In this document: positions 52,712 through 60,896 of the stretch, piece by piece
How the letters are laid out: each line of letters opens with the position of its first letter
Numbering within the stretch: position 1 is the stretch's first letter
NCBI GenBank assembly: GCA_965220775.1
Contig: OZ244845.1
Coordinates: forward strand, 744,001-808,000
Length of the DNA stretch: 64,000 nt
Source of the DNA: G963664835 sp965220775
GTDB lineage: Bacteria > Chloroflexota > UBA6077 > FW602-bin22 > JBCLEL01
Direction of reading: 5' to 3'
Translations under genes and position numbers: made by a program
The notes under the pieces: generated by a model
What the model was told of the DNA's origin: nothing
The model's input: only the letters and a program-made list of their open reading frames with translations
Database searches by the model: none

Positions 52712-54007
52712 TCAATCGTTTGAGCCGTAAGGTTCGTTCGAGACCCGCTCTTCTCCTGACTTGAGCTTGACGACCTTGACCTTCCGTATACGCTGGCCCG
52801 TTGTGGACGTCACCATAACCGTCGCGTTGTCCACTGCGGCGGTATCGCCCACCTTCGGGACCTTGCCCAGCTGCTCGTAAACCAGACCTCCGATCGTGTC
52901 TACGTCCGTGCTTTCGAGTTTAGTCCCAAGCGCCTCATTCACGTCGTGCAGGCTGACGGTGGCGTCGAAGGTCGCCTCGCCGTCGGCTCCGTGAACTATC
53001 TTCGCTTCCTCCGCGTCGTACTCGTCCTGAATTTCGCCGACAATCTCTTCCAGCATGTCTTCGATCGTGACCAGTCCGGCCGTCCCGCCGTATTCGTCCA
53101 CTACGATCGCGATGTGGACCTTGCTCGACTGCAGCTCTTGCAGAAGCTTAACGAGCGGCTTCGACTCCGGTACGATTGAGGGCTCGCGCACGTAGTTGTC
53201 CACCGAATCGCCCGACCTGCCGGCCGCCAGCACGCCCAGAAGGTCTTTGGCATATGTGATGCCGAGGATATTGTCTATCGTCCCTTCGTAGACCGGTAGG
53301 CGTGAGTAGCCGCTCTCTTTGATCTTGTCCACAGCGTCGTGCACGGTGGATCCCGATTCGACGGCAACTATGTCCATCCTCGGAACCATAATCTCACCGG
53401 CGTCTCTAGCCTCTAGGTTCAGTATGCTATCGATCATCTCGCGCTCTTCTTCGACGATGAGTCCCTCGTCTCCGCCGGCCGCGACCAATTCGCGCAGGTC
53501 TTCAGCAGTCAGCGCGGCAGGTGTTGGCGATTCGCTCAGACTGGAGTTCCTTGTGATAGCCGCGAATGCCCACTCGAAGACTCTGCCGACCGGCCAGAGC
53601 ACGAATCGGCTGATGCGAATAGGCAGAATCAGACTGCTCAACGTCGCTTCCGGCGACCCCGGTCCCAGAACCACCGACAATTGACCGACGGCGACGATTA
53701 GCAGAAAGACCACCAGCGCGGTCAGGAAGGGACTGACTACCGGAAACGCGGCCTGGTTCAATAGCGTCGCGGCGAGCGTGGTGAGCACTATGGAAAGCCA
53801 TCTCAGAATACGGATGGCCTTCAGATGGCTGCCGCCGGCGTCCATCAGGGACTCTAGATCTCGCCCCAAGTAGCTGTCTTCCTCGCCCAGCCTGTGGATG
53901 CGCCCCAGGCTCGTCGCCGACAACGCTGCTTCAGCCAGCGTCGCAAAGACCGATATGGCCAAGCCGACGATCACCAGCCCCGCGTAGGCGAGAGTATCGC
54001 CGCTCAT
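52712..54007 (-). CDS. CNNM/CorC-type transporter with paired CBS domains (hemolysin family)
   Basis: A 431-residue protein: a DUF21/CNNM membrane domain (about 1-165, four helices), paired CBS domains (about 205-325, starting EIMVPRMDIVAVES, with Y-S-R-L-P-V-Y and H-I-A-I-V-V-D-E-Y-G-G-T-A-G) and a CorC_HlyC domain (about 335-425). Members of this family export magnesium or cobalt, and hemolysin is a historical label. The DUF21 segment reads LGPGSPEATLSSL where many relatives carry a conserved P-K-x-x-A. It lies downstream of glmU by about 48 bp on the same strand, likely at the end of the housekeeping transcript. Confidence 0.9.
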   Translation of the reverse strand: MSGDTLAYAGLVIVGLAISVFATLAEAALSATSLGRIHRLGEEDSYLGRDLESLMDAGGSHLKAIRILRWLSIVLTTLAATLLNQAAFPVVSPFLTALVVFLLIVAVGQLSVVLGPGSPEATLSSLILPIRISRFVLWPVGRVFEWAFAAITRNSSLSESPTPAALTAEDLRELVAAGGDEGLIVEEEREMIDSILNLEARDAGEIMVPRMDIVAVESGSTVHDAVDKIKESGYSRLPVYEGTIDNILGITYAKDLLGVLAAGRSGDSVDNYVREPSIVPESKPLVKLLQELQSSKVHIAIVVDEYGGTAGLVTIEDMLEEIVGEIQDEYDAEEAKIVHGADGEATFDATVSLHDVNEALGTKLESTDVDTIGGLVYEQLGKVPKVGDTAAVDNATVMVTSTTGQRIRKVKVVKLKSGEERVSNEPYGSND

Positions 54008-54055
54008 GACTTCGACGCCCAGCTGCTACTTGGGGGATCCTCTAAACCTTCAGCG

Positions 54056-55435
54056 CTAATTAGGTCCATTCGAATCCTTGCGACGCTTCCGGACTACCCG
54101 GGCGGGCACACCATGTGCCACTTCATCCGGGGCCAGGTCGTGAGTAACTACCGCACCTGCTCCTGTCAGCGCACCTCGACCTATAGTCCTGGGGGCCACC
54201 AGCATAGTGTCGCTGCCGATCGAAGCTTTGTCTCCAATAATGGTCGCAGATTTGCGGCCAGATTCGCCATCGTAGTTGCAGGTGATCGTTCCGGCGCCTA
54301 TGTTGACCTCGGCGCCTATCTCGGCGTCTCCCAAGTAGCTGAAATGGGGCACCTTCGTCATCGGCCCGAGGCGGGAGTTCTTTAGCTCGGCAAAGCTCCC
54401 TATGTGCACGTCGTCGGCTACTAAGCTACCGGGGCGCAGGTGGGAAAATGGCCCGACCGTGACGTTATTCCCTACCGTGGACTCTGTGACGATCGACCAG
54501 CGAATCATAGATTGCGAGCCGATGCGGCTATCCACGATCTCGGAGCCGGGACCTATCACTGTTCCACTCTCTACCGCTGTGTTTCCCCTCAGGTAGACAT
54601 TCGGTAACAGCGTCACGTCGGCGGCAAGCTCGACCGAAGGCTCGATCCACGTCGTTGCTGGATCGGCGATTGTCACTCCGGCTAGCATGACCTCCCTGTT
54701 GATCCGCGTCCGCAGATGGCTCGCGGCCTCGCTCAACTGAGCTCGATCGTTCACGCCGGCCAGTTCGGTGGCTTCGGCGGTTACCTCGGCGATTCCGGCT
54801 CCCTCCCGGTAGGCTATCTCAAGCAGGTCGGTCAGGTAATACTCGCCGACCGGCGATGGCGTAAGTTGCTGGAGCCAGCGCCAAAGATGGCGGCCGGAGA
54901 AACAGTACAGGCCGCTGTTGACTTCGTTGTTCAGGAGTTGGTCCTCGGTCGCCGCCGCTTCTTCCACGATTGCGCTGGGTTTTCCCTCCCGGTCGCGCTC
55001 GATGCGTCCGTATCCGGACGGGTCAGTGGGCCGGCTGATTGCTAGCGTCACTGCGGCTGCTGCCTCTTGGTGGGCCTCCACCAAAGCCGAGATGGTATCC
55101 GGCCGAATTGATGGGCCGTCCCCACAAGCGACTATTATGGGCCCACTCCAACTCTCGAGCTTGTCGCCGGCGCAGGCGACCGCGTGCCCTGTTCCAAGAG
55201 CTTCTATCTGCAGCGCGATCTCGATGTCGGATGAACCAAGTGAGGAGGGAGCCTGCTCGGAGGAGGATGGCGAGAGAACCACGACTATTTTGGTTGCGCC
55301 CGCACGCCGGATCGCTTCCACGACCCATTCGACCATCGGACGCCCCAAGATCGGGTGCAGGACTTTGGGCGTAACCGAGCGCATCCGTTTGCCCTCGCCG
55401 GCGGCGACCACTATCGCCATCCAACTATCGGTCAT
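54056..55435 (-). CDS. glmU: Bifunctional UDP-N-acetylglucosamine pyrophosphorylase / glucosamine-1-phosphate acetyltransferase
   Basis: A 459-residue two-domain enzyme making UDP-GlcNAc for peptidoglycan. The uridyltransferase half opens AIVVAAGEGKRMRSVTPKVL and has P-I-I-V-A-C-G-D-G-P. The acetyltransferase half is a left-handed beta-helix of hexapeptides with GPFSHLRPGSLVADDVHIGS, and the active-site segment reads AEIGAEVNIGAGTITCNYDG. The length matches the family. ATG 55435 is selected because upstream in-frame codons are Arg-rich, unrelated sequence. It precedes the CBS transporter gene. Confidence 0.95.
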   Translation of the reverse strand: MTDSWMAIVVAAGEGKRMRSVTPKVLHPILGRPMVEWVVEAIRRAGATKIVVVLSPSSSEQAPSSLGSSDIEIALQIEALGTGHAVACAGDKLESWSGPIIVACGDGPSIRPDTISALVEAHQEAAAAVTLAISRPTDPSGYGRIERDREGKPSAIVEEAAATEDQLLNNEVNSGLYCFSGRHLWRWLQQLTPSPVGEYYLTDLLEIAYREGAGIAEVTAEATELAGVNDRAQLSEAASHLRTRINREVMLAGVTIADPATTWIEPSVELAADVTLLPNVYLRGNTAVESGTVIGPGSEIVDSRIGSQSMIRWSIVTESTVGNNVTVGPFSHLRPGSLVADDVHIGSFAELKNSRLGPMTKVPHFSYLGDAEIGAEVNIGAGTITCNYDGESGRKSATIIGDKASIGSDTMLVAPRTIGRGALTGAGAVVTHDLAPDEVAHGVPARVVRKRRKDSNGPN

Positions 55436-55704
55436 TATCGGACCGTGGTGGCGTCGTCGCCGGCCTCGGACGCGCCCAAGCGGTCGAGCGGGCCGGGCCG
55501 GTCCGCCGTGCCTTCCGCGCCGGATCTGCGGCAACTATCGGTTGATTCGCTAGGTTGTGGATCTGAGGTACTCAAACTGAGTCGGACAATACCTCGACGG
55601 GCGATAGCCCCTTGGGCCGCAAACGGGGTAACGTGAATCGAGTAACGTGCTGGCTATGGTAGTGCCAGACCGTGCGCTGGTCAACCCGTTCCACAAGCTG
55701 ATTC

Positions 55705-56559
55705 TCAAATGGTCGCACTCAGAATCGCCTCAATTCCTCGCGACCGCAGAGCGCCGGCTGCTTCACGGGCCTCGGCTCTGCGGTCGAATAGGCAAAATAG
55801 GGTCGGCCCAGCACCCGCTAAATGGACCGGCCGGCCGGTGATCTCCCTGAGCGTCGCGGCACGCTCCCGCAATCCGGGAATCGCCTCGGTCGCCACCCGC
55901 CAGAAGCCATTATGCATTAGGCCCTCATCGAAATCACCGCTGTCCTCCAGCGACTTGGCTACGTCGGCAACAATCGAACCATTTGTAAGGTCCGCCGGAC
56001 TTAGCTGCTTGTACATCCGCTCCGTCTTTCTAGCCAAGGAGTGCCGGATTGGCGTCAGCACCAGCCAGCGCCGTCTCGGTGATGGAAGTGGCCGGACGAT
56101 CTCACCCAGGCCGGCCACCAGAACCGTAGGACCGGTAAGCAGCGCCGGCACGTCCGCGCCCGTTTGGAATCCCACGCGGCACAGCTCCGCATGGGTAAGT
56201 CCGGTTCCCCACAGCTGGTTCAGCAGATGCAACGTGGCGGCGGCATCGCTGGACCCGCCACCCAGTCCGGCTGCGATCGGAATCCTCTTGCGGATCCGAA
56301 TGTCGGCTCCGACTGTCCCATTGCTGCGCTCCGATAGGAGGAGTCCGGCCCGATAAGCGAGGTTCTCCTCGCCCGGTATTTCCCGGCGCAATGTCCGGAC
56401 ACTTAATGAATTTGCGGTTTCGACGGAGATCGAATCGTGCAAACGAATCTTTTGGATTACAGTCGCAATATCATGGTAGCCGTCAGGGCGGCGCCCTACG
56501 ATCTCAAGTCCGAGGTTTACTTTCGCCGGGGCCTCCGATTCCAGTGACTCTCTATTCAA
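55705..56559 (-). CDS. ispE: 4-diphosphocytidyl-2-C-methyl-D-erythritol kinase
   Basis: A 284-residue GHMP kinase of the non-mevalonate isoprenoid pathway. The N-terminal A-P-A-K-V-N-L-G-L-E, P-D-G-Y-H, ATP-binding PIAAGLGGGSSDAAATLHLL (about 93-112) and the closing H-L-A-G-A-G-P-T-L-F are standard. It phosphorylates CDP-methylerythritol. It lies between ksgA and glmU on the minus strand, a frequent bacterial order (ksgA-ispE), and indicates that the organism uses the MEP route. Confidence 0.94.
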   Translation of the reverse strand: MNRESLESEAPAKVNLGLEIVGRRPDGYHDIATVIQKIRLHDSISVETANSLSVRTLRREIPGEENLAYRAGLLLSERSNGTVGADIRIRKRIPIAAGLGGGSSDAAATLHLLNQLWGTGLTHAELCRVGFQTGADVPALLTGPTVLVAGLGEIVRPLPSPRRRWLVLTPIRHSLARKTERMYKQLSPADLTNGSIVADVAKSLEDSGDFDEGLMHNGFWRVATEAIPGLRERAATLREITGRPVHLAGAGPTLFCLFDRRAEAREAAGALRSRGIEAILSATI

Positions 56560-56662
56560 TCTCGATCCACCTCACTCCTCTTCGGAGAGTGATGGCGCGG
56601 AGTCCAACCATCGGCACTTGACCGCGTGCTGGTGCACGGTCGGACGCCAGATTGATTGCGAT

Positions 56663-57556
56663 TCACAGGAGGCCGCAAGCCAGGAACGCGTTGCGCAGCC
56701 GGATCCAGTCATCGATTGTCAGGTTTTGGGCCCTTAGTTGAGGGTCGATCTTTGCTTCGAGCAGCACATCGTCAATCACGTTCTCCGCACTCCACAGTAC
56801 ACGCGGGATCGAGTTATGAATCTGCTTGCGCGAGTGAGCAAAGCCGGCGCTCACTATGCGGAAGAACTCGTCTCTATGATCCGGCACCAGCGGAGACGCT
56901 CGCACGTTCAGACGCACCACCGCGGATGAGACCTCCGGCGATGGGAAGAATGCAGTCGCCGGCACTTCGAAGCAGAGCTCCGGCTCGGCATATATCAGCA
57001 CCGAGATTCCCAGGAGGTTGTAGCGTCCGGGAGGCGCGACTAAGCGGAGCGCAACCTCTCGCTGCAACATGGCCAGTATCTGCGTCGGCGGGTGACTACT
57101 CTCCAGCAGAGTTCGGAGGATTGGAGAAGCGACGGAGTAGGGTAGATTCCCGATGACACGATAGGGCTCGCCGCCGGTGAGATCAGCCATATCCACAGTT
57201 GTCGCGTCTTGTTGGATGATCTCGACATTGTCCCGATCCGTAAATCGATCGCCCAAGAGCTGTACCAACTTCGGATCTATCTCTATAGCCAGAACCCGTT
57301 GTGCACGCTCTGCCAGCTGTTCCGTCAGCTCGCCTGTGCCGGCTCCGATCTCCACCACTAGGTCATCGGAGTTCGGCTTGGCGGTGGAAACGATGCGGTC
57401 CAGAACGGTCTGGTCTATCAAGAAGTTTTGGCCGAGCGAGCGGCGAGTGTATATGCGGTAGCGCCGGAGCAAGCGCAGCAACCAAATTGGTGGACCGTTT
57501 CCCGGCCGGCGCCGTCCAGGACTGCGATTGCGCCTGCGTTCGTAAGTGTTCCGCAC
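56663..57556 (-). CDS. rsmA: 16S rRNA dimethyladenosine transferase (KsgA/RsmA)
   Basis: A 297-residue methyltransferase that dimethylates two adjacent adenosines near the 3' end of 16S rRNA. R-R-S-L-G-Q-N-F-L-I-D, SAM motif V-V-E-I-G-A-G-T-G-E-L-T (about 67-78), N-L-P-Y-S (about 138-142) and A-F-F-P-S-P-E-V-S-S-A-V-V are all present. A basic N-terminal extension of about 35 residues may be partly non-native, though no later start has a better ribosome site. It is the first protein gene after the SRP RNA on this strand. Confidence 0.94.
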   Translation of the reverse strand: MRNTYERRRNRSPGRRRPGNGPPIWLLRLLRRYRIYTRRSLGQNFLIDQTVLDRIVSTAKPNSDDLVVEIGAGTGELTEQLAERAQRVLAIEIDPKLVQLLGDRFTDRDNVEIIQQDATTVDMADLTGGEPYRVIGNLPYSVASPILRTLLESSHPPTQILAMLQREVALRLVAPPGRYNLLGISVLIYAEPELCFEVPATAFFPSPEVSSAVVRLNVRASPLVPDHRDEFFRIVSAGFAHSRKQIHNSIPRVLWSAENVIDDVLLEAKIDPQLRAQNLTIDDWIRLRNAFLACGLL

Positions 57557-57594
57557 TAGGTATCCAGCGAGCTACTAATCTTTTTGCCTCTATT

Positions 57595-58050
57595 GGGTAC
57601 GAAACCATATATCCCGGACTCCGATCCGGGATGAATGGTTCCCGCCACCGAATTCGTCATTCCGGCGAAGGCCGGAATCCAGAGGGGAGGGGTGGCACCC
57701 ATGACACCCAAAGACCTCCAACGACCAGGTCTCATTTTCATACCTTGGTGTGCCGGCACCAGCCGGCACCAGCCGGCATGGGCGATTGGTACGAAAGCAT
57801 GTCCCGGACTCCGGTCCGGGACGAATGTTCGCCGTCACGTTCGCGGATCTCGGTCGCCCCGGCGAGGCCCGTCATCCCCGCCACCCACCTCGTCATTCCC
57901 GCGATCGAAAGCATGCCCCGTACCCCGATACGGGGCGGGAATCTAGGGGAGGTGTGGGTTGCGGCAATGACACTGGAACTCTCCCACCAAACCAACGCCC
58001 CCGATTCTCATACCTTCGTGCGCCGGCGGCAGCCGGCATGGGCGATTCCG
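57595..58050 (+). repeat. Hairpin-repeat mosaic upstream of ksgA
   Basis: The same modules as at 9.6-11 kb. Module C is at 57655-57682, and a variant at 57891-57955 has CCCGCGATCGAAAGCATGCC then CCGATACGGGGCGGGAATC, so a second hairpin is nested in its loop. Module B is near 57750 (with a duplicated CCAGCCGGCA) and near 58020. Module A is at about 57605, 57800 and elsewhere. No gene is present. Confidence 0.85.
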
Positions 58051-58095
58051 GCGAATGAGGGACGATCTTCTCGGAATTGATCCTTCGCCCCACAA

Positions 58096-58126
58096 AGAAA
58101 AAAGGCTCGAACGCCGAACGTCGAGC
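58096..58126 (-). terminator. Terminator after the SRP RNA
   Basis: On the minus strand GCTCGA and TCGAGC (58104-58126) form a stem around CGTTCGGCGT, followed by CCTTTTTTCTTTG. It lies about 26 nt beyond the SRP RNA 3' end. Confidence 0.7.
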
Positions 58127-58151
58127 ATCGCCGAAAGCCGCGTCAAGAAAA

Positions 58152-58419
58152 GGCCGTGCCTCACCCTCGGTTGCGCCAGCTGACCACGTGTTAGCGGGCC
58201 GACTCAGACCGGGTTGCCTCGTAACACCCGCGGTTCCTGCTTACCGTTGCTTCCTTCCGGACCTGGCGGGGTTCACAGACCTACGCCGTACGAGACCCGG
58301 TCCTCAATGCAGGTCAACTAAGACAGAATCCAGCGGGCGACGACCTCAAATGAGCGTTCAGCCCCGCTGTAGCGGATTGCGGGTTATAGGGCACCGCTAG
58401 CTCCCCGCCTAGCACGGCC
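58152..58419 (-). ncRNA. ffs: Signal recognition particle RNA, large type with Alu domain
   Basis: The minus strand carries the SRP core GGTCCGGAAGGAAGCA (58249-58264) and the Alu-domain block G-C-G-G-U-G-C-C-C-U-A-U-A-A-C-C-C-G-C-A-A-U-C-C near its 5' end. The 5' GGCCGTGC (58412-58419) pairs with 3' GCACGGCC (58152-58159), giving a 268-nt RNA. It guides membrane-protein targeting together with Ffh. A sigma-70-type promoter and a terminator flank it exactly. Confidence 0.93.
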
Positions 58420-58425
58420 GAATAG

Positions 58426-58454
58426 ATACTACGCTGACAGGTATGGAAGGTCAA
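58426..58454 (-). promoter_or_regulatory. SRP RNA promoter
   Basis: On the minus strand TTGACC (58454-58449), 17 bp and TAGTAT (58431-58426) precede the RNA 5' end by 6 nt, the expected distance. Confidence 0.75.
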
Positions 58455-58694
58455 GCAGACGCCGGCGATGCCCGGATTTCTGCCGTTCTGTCGATTTATA
58501 TCCGCATGACAGTACGGCGTAATCCCCCTCATTCAGGACTGAAAGTTGATGGAGTTCCCCCTTCAATATCCCCAGTTCTCCCAACCTCAAGTTCCGCCGG
58601 CCGTCTGGTGCGCGATTGGATGCTGCGCCAGTTCCTTCGTTCGACGTGCCGTATGCCCTCCGGCGCCTCGGCGGCAACGTGCCGGCCTCTGGCA

Positions 58695-58723
58695 TTGCAC
58701 TAAAATATTTGAGGTGTTATGGT
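58695..58723 (+). promoter_or_regulatory. Promoter of the sugar-transporter leader
   Basis: TTGCAC (58695-58700), a 17-bp spacer and TATGGT (58718-58723). Transcription would start near 58730, leaving a leader of about 360 nt before the lipoprotein gene. The rest of 58420-59093 holds no supported gene, apart from an AAAGGAGG site near 58992 in front of very short frames. Confidence 0.5.
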
Positions 58724-58776
58724 AGAGTCGGTCGATTTCGACAGCATCGATGAGCCGTCTTTCGCTGCTTGACTCG

Positions 58777-58798
58777 AGGCGTTTACGCCTTGTTTTTT
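58777..58798 (+). terminator. Leader hairpin with U-tract, possible attenuator
   Basis: AGGCG-TTTA-CGCCT (58777-58790) is followed by TGTTTTTT. It lies about 50 nt after the predicted start site, so most transcripts could end as a leader of about 70 nt unless antiterminated. Confidence 0.55.
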
Positions 58799-59093
58799 GC
58801 AGTGTTTCTGCTACGCTTGCCGCCGGATTTTGTTGGCCTTGACAACGTGGCAATTCGTGTCACCGCGCAGCGAATTTCATTCTCTTGCCGATCGAGAGAT
58901 TTTCTATCACTCGCGTCTACGGCGTGAATGAGTACTCGGTGCCAACTCGGAGTTGGAGGATTAACCTAGAACTTTGACTAGGTTGTCGAAAAAAGGAGGG
59001 ATGACTGAGAATTGATTGAACACGGCCAATTGCTAGGCCGCCGTGATATCTGGATTTAATAGGCTATAGGTTCAAATATAGAGGAGTTAGGAA

Positions 59094-60806
59094 TTGTTTG
59101 ACAAAGCGTTGAACGGGATGTTTTCTCGCCGATCATTCTTGGCCGGCTTGGGCGCGGCGGCCGCACTGCCCGTACTGGCTGCCTGTGAGCCTCAAATTAT
59201 AGAGGTTGAGAAGGTCCAAATTGTCGAAAAAGAGGTGCCTATAGAGAGGGTAGTAACTCAAGTTATCGATAGGCCGGTCGAGAAAATAATCACGGTCGAA
59301 GTGGAAAAGGCGGTCGAGGTAGAGAAGGTCATCACCGTCGAAGTCGAGAAGCCGGTCGAAATGGAGAGGATCGTCACCGTCGAGGTGGAGAGGGCGGTCG
59401 AAGTCGTCAGGGAAGTCGAGAGGGTAGTTACGGTCGAGGTAGAGAAGGAGACCATAAGGGAAATCGAGGTCGAGGTAGAGAAGGAGACGATCGTAGAAGT
59501 CCCGGCCGAGCGAGGCGAAGTGGGCGAGCTGAGCATGAGATACTGGTTCCACGAACGAATCGGCTGGTATGCTCCAATCATCTCGGCCGAAACCGGCATC
59601 GTCATGCGAGCGGATTCCTACGCGGGTGACTTCTGGGGCAAACTCACGGCTGAATTGGCGGCCGGCACCGCTCCCGACGTCCTGTACTTGAATAATGCTA
59701 ACTGGGGCGATTTCTTCGCTTTGGGCGTTGTCAGACCTTACGACGATTACTTCAAGTCATACGGTCTCAACAAAAATGATTGGGCTGCCGATCCTTGGCT
59801 GGAGTGCGGCTTCCGTGGCAAGCTCCTAGGCCTGTCGGTACACAATCAGGCTGCCCTAGGAATCTGGTTCGACGGCGACGCTCTCGACAAGTATGGCATC
59901 GGTGAAGACCTGCCGGTGTGGGGAAGCTCGAATTTCGATAGTTGGGTCATGGACGACATGGTCGAGTGGGCCAGGAATGCCACCATCAAGGATGGCGACG
60001 AGACCGAGGTCTACGGTTGGGAGTCCGGCCTTGAGTGGTTCTGGTGGGATCCGGCCAAGAACGCCGTCCTGTCAAACGGAGGCGCGTGGTCTGAAGATAT
60101 GTGGGGCTACGACCCAGACAAGTGTCTTCTAAACTCTCCTGAGGTGGTTGAAGCGCTGCAGCCCTTTGCCGATCTGATGCACGAAGGCGTAATGGTCGAC
60201 CGTCCGACGTATGCGGCCGGTGCTTCGGCAGGCGGCGACTGGGCATATCTGTCCAAGAAGTCCTTCAACTGGAACTTCCAGCTTACTTCGAGAGCCTTCA
60301 TCGAAGCGTACAAGGACAAGAACCAGGAATACATCATGTATCCGCCGTGGCAGGCCAACATGAAGCCTCAACTCATCGGCTGGGAGATGATGGCCGTCAA
60401 TGGAGGCGGTCCGCAACAGGACCTCGCGGCCGAGTGGATCAAGGAATTCACGACCAACCCGCGAGTCTGTCAAGAGAAGGCCAATACCTGGCGGCTGCCC
60501 ACCTTCCAGACCCGACGATGGGTCGAGGCTCAGGAAGAGGGCGAGATCAAGATGCTCAACTTGATGTCGCTGGTTCGACTCCCGGCAGTGAGTTCCAAGC
60601 CGGAATATGCCGAGGATACAGTCGTGTGGCCAGGGCATATGGGTCTCAAGGGTTGGAAGGTTCGGGAAGTGGAAAGCAGGATCTTCGGGGAAGACGTCTG
60701 GGTCAAAGACGGGACCAAGACAGTCCAGCAGGGCATGAACGAGCTGGTCGACGAGGTCAACGCCGAGTGGGGCAAGGGGTACGACGTTAAGGAGTACAAA
60801 GGCTAG
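59094..60806 (+). CDS. ABC sugar transporter substrate-binding lipoprotein with Val-Glu-Lys stalk
   Basis: A 570-residue lipoprotein. GAGGAG lies 7 bases before the TTG start. A twin-arginine-like S-R-R-S-F-L-A-G leads to the lipobox L-A-A-C (C31), so it is exported and lipid-anchored. Residues about 35-143 are repeats of V-E-K-V-I-T-V-E, probably a rigid stalk. The remainder is a family 1 extracellular solute-binding fold (W-F-H-E-R at about 149, GTAPDVLYLNNANWGDF, then the C-terminal lobe). Sugars or sugar derivatives are likely ligands. The NHL/TPR protein and a permease follow in the operon. This stalked form is common in Chloroflexota. Confidence 0.9.
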   Translation: MFDKALNGMFSRRSFLAGLGAAAALPVLAACEPQIIEVEKVQIVEKEVPIERVVTQVIDRPVEKIITVEVEKAVEVEKVITVEVEKPVEMERIVTVEVERAVEVVREVERVVTVEVEKETIREIEVEVEKETIVEVPAERGEVGELSMRYWFHERIGWYAPIISAETGIVMRADSYAGDFWGKLTAELAAGTAPDVLYLNNANWGDFFALGVVRPYDDYFKSYGLNKNDWAADPWLECGFRGKLLGLSVHNQAALGIWFDGDALDKYGIGEDLPVWGSSNFDSWVMDDMVEWARNATIKDGDETEVYGWESGLEWFWWDPAKNAVLSNGGAWSEDMWGYDPDKCLLNSPEVVEALQPFADLMHEGVMVDRPTYAAGASAGGDWAYLSKKSFNWNFQLTSRAFIEAYKDKNQEYIMYPPWQANMKPQLIGWEMMAVNGGGPQQDLAAEWIKEFTTNPRVCQEKANTWRLPTFQTRRWVEAQEEGEIKMLNLMSLVRLPAVSSKPEYAEDTVVWPGHMGLKGWKVREVESRIFGEDVWVKDGTKTVQQGMNELVDEVNAEWGKGYDVKEYKG

Positions 60807-60843
60807 CCCCTTCAGCGAAAGTACTCAGCGCTGAATGCAGTGG

Positions 60844-60882
60844 TCGACGCCGTGGGTTTCCGCGGCGTCGATTTGCATTCTT
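60844..60882 (+). terminator. Intercistronic hairpin after the lipoprotein gene
   Basis: TCGACGCCG (60844-60852) pairs perfectly with CGGCGTCGA (60863-60871), followed by TTTGCATTCTT. The U-tract is imperfect, so it may act as a partial terminator or protect the upstream mRNA, raising binding protein over permease levels. Confidence 0.5.
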
Positions 60883-60896
60883 AGTGAGTCTGCTTG

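Noticed and set aside
58429..58695. Minus-strand frame upstream of the SRP RNA
   Set aside because: It overlaps the SRP promoter, is rich in Arg/Gly and matches nothing.
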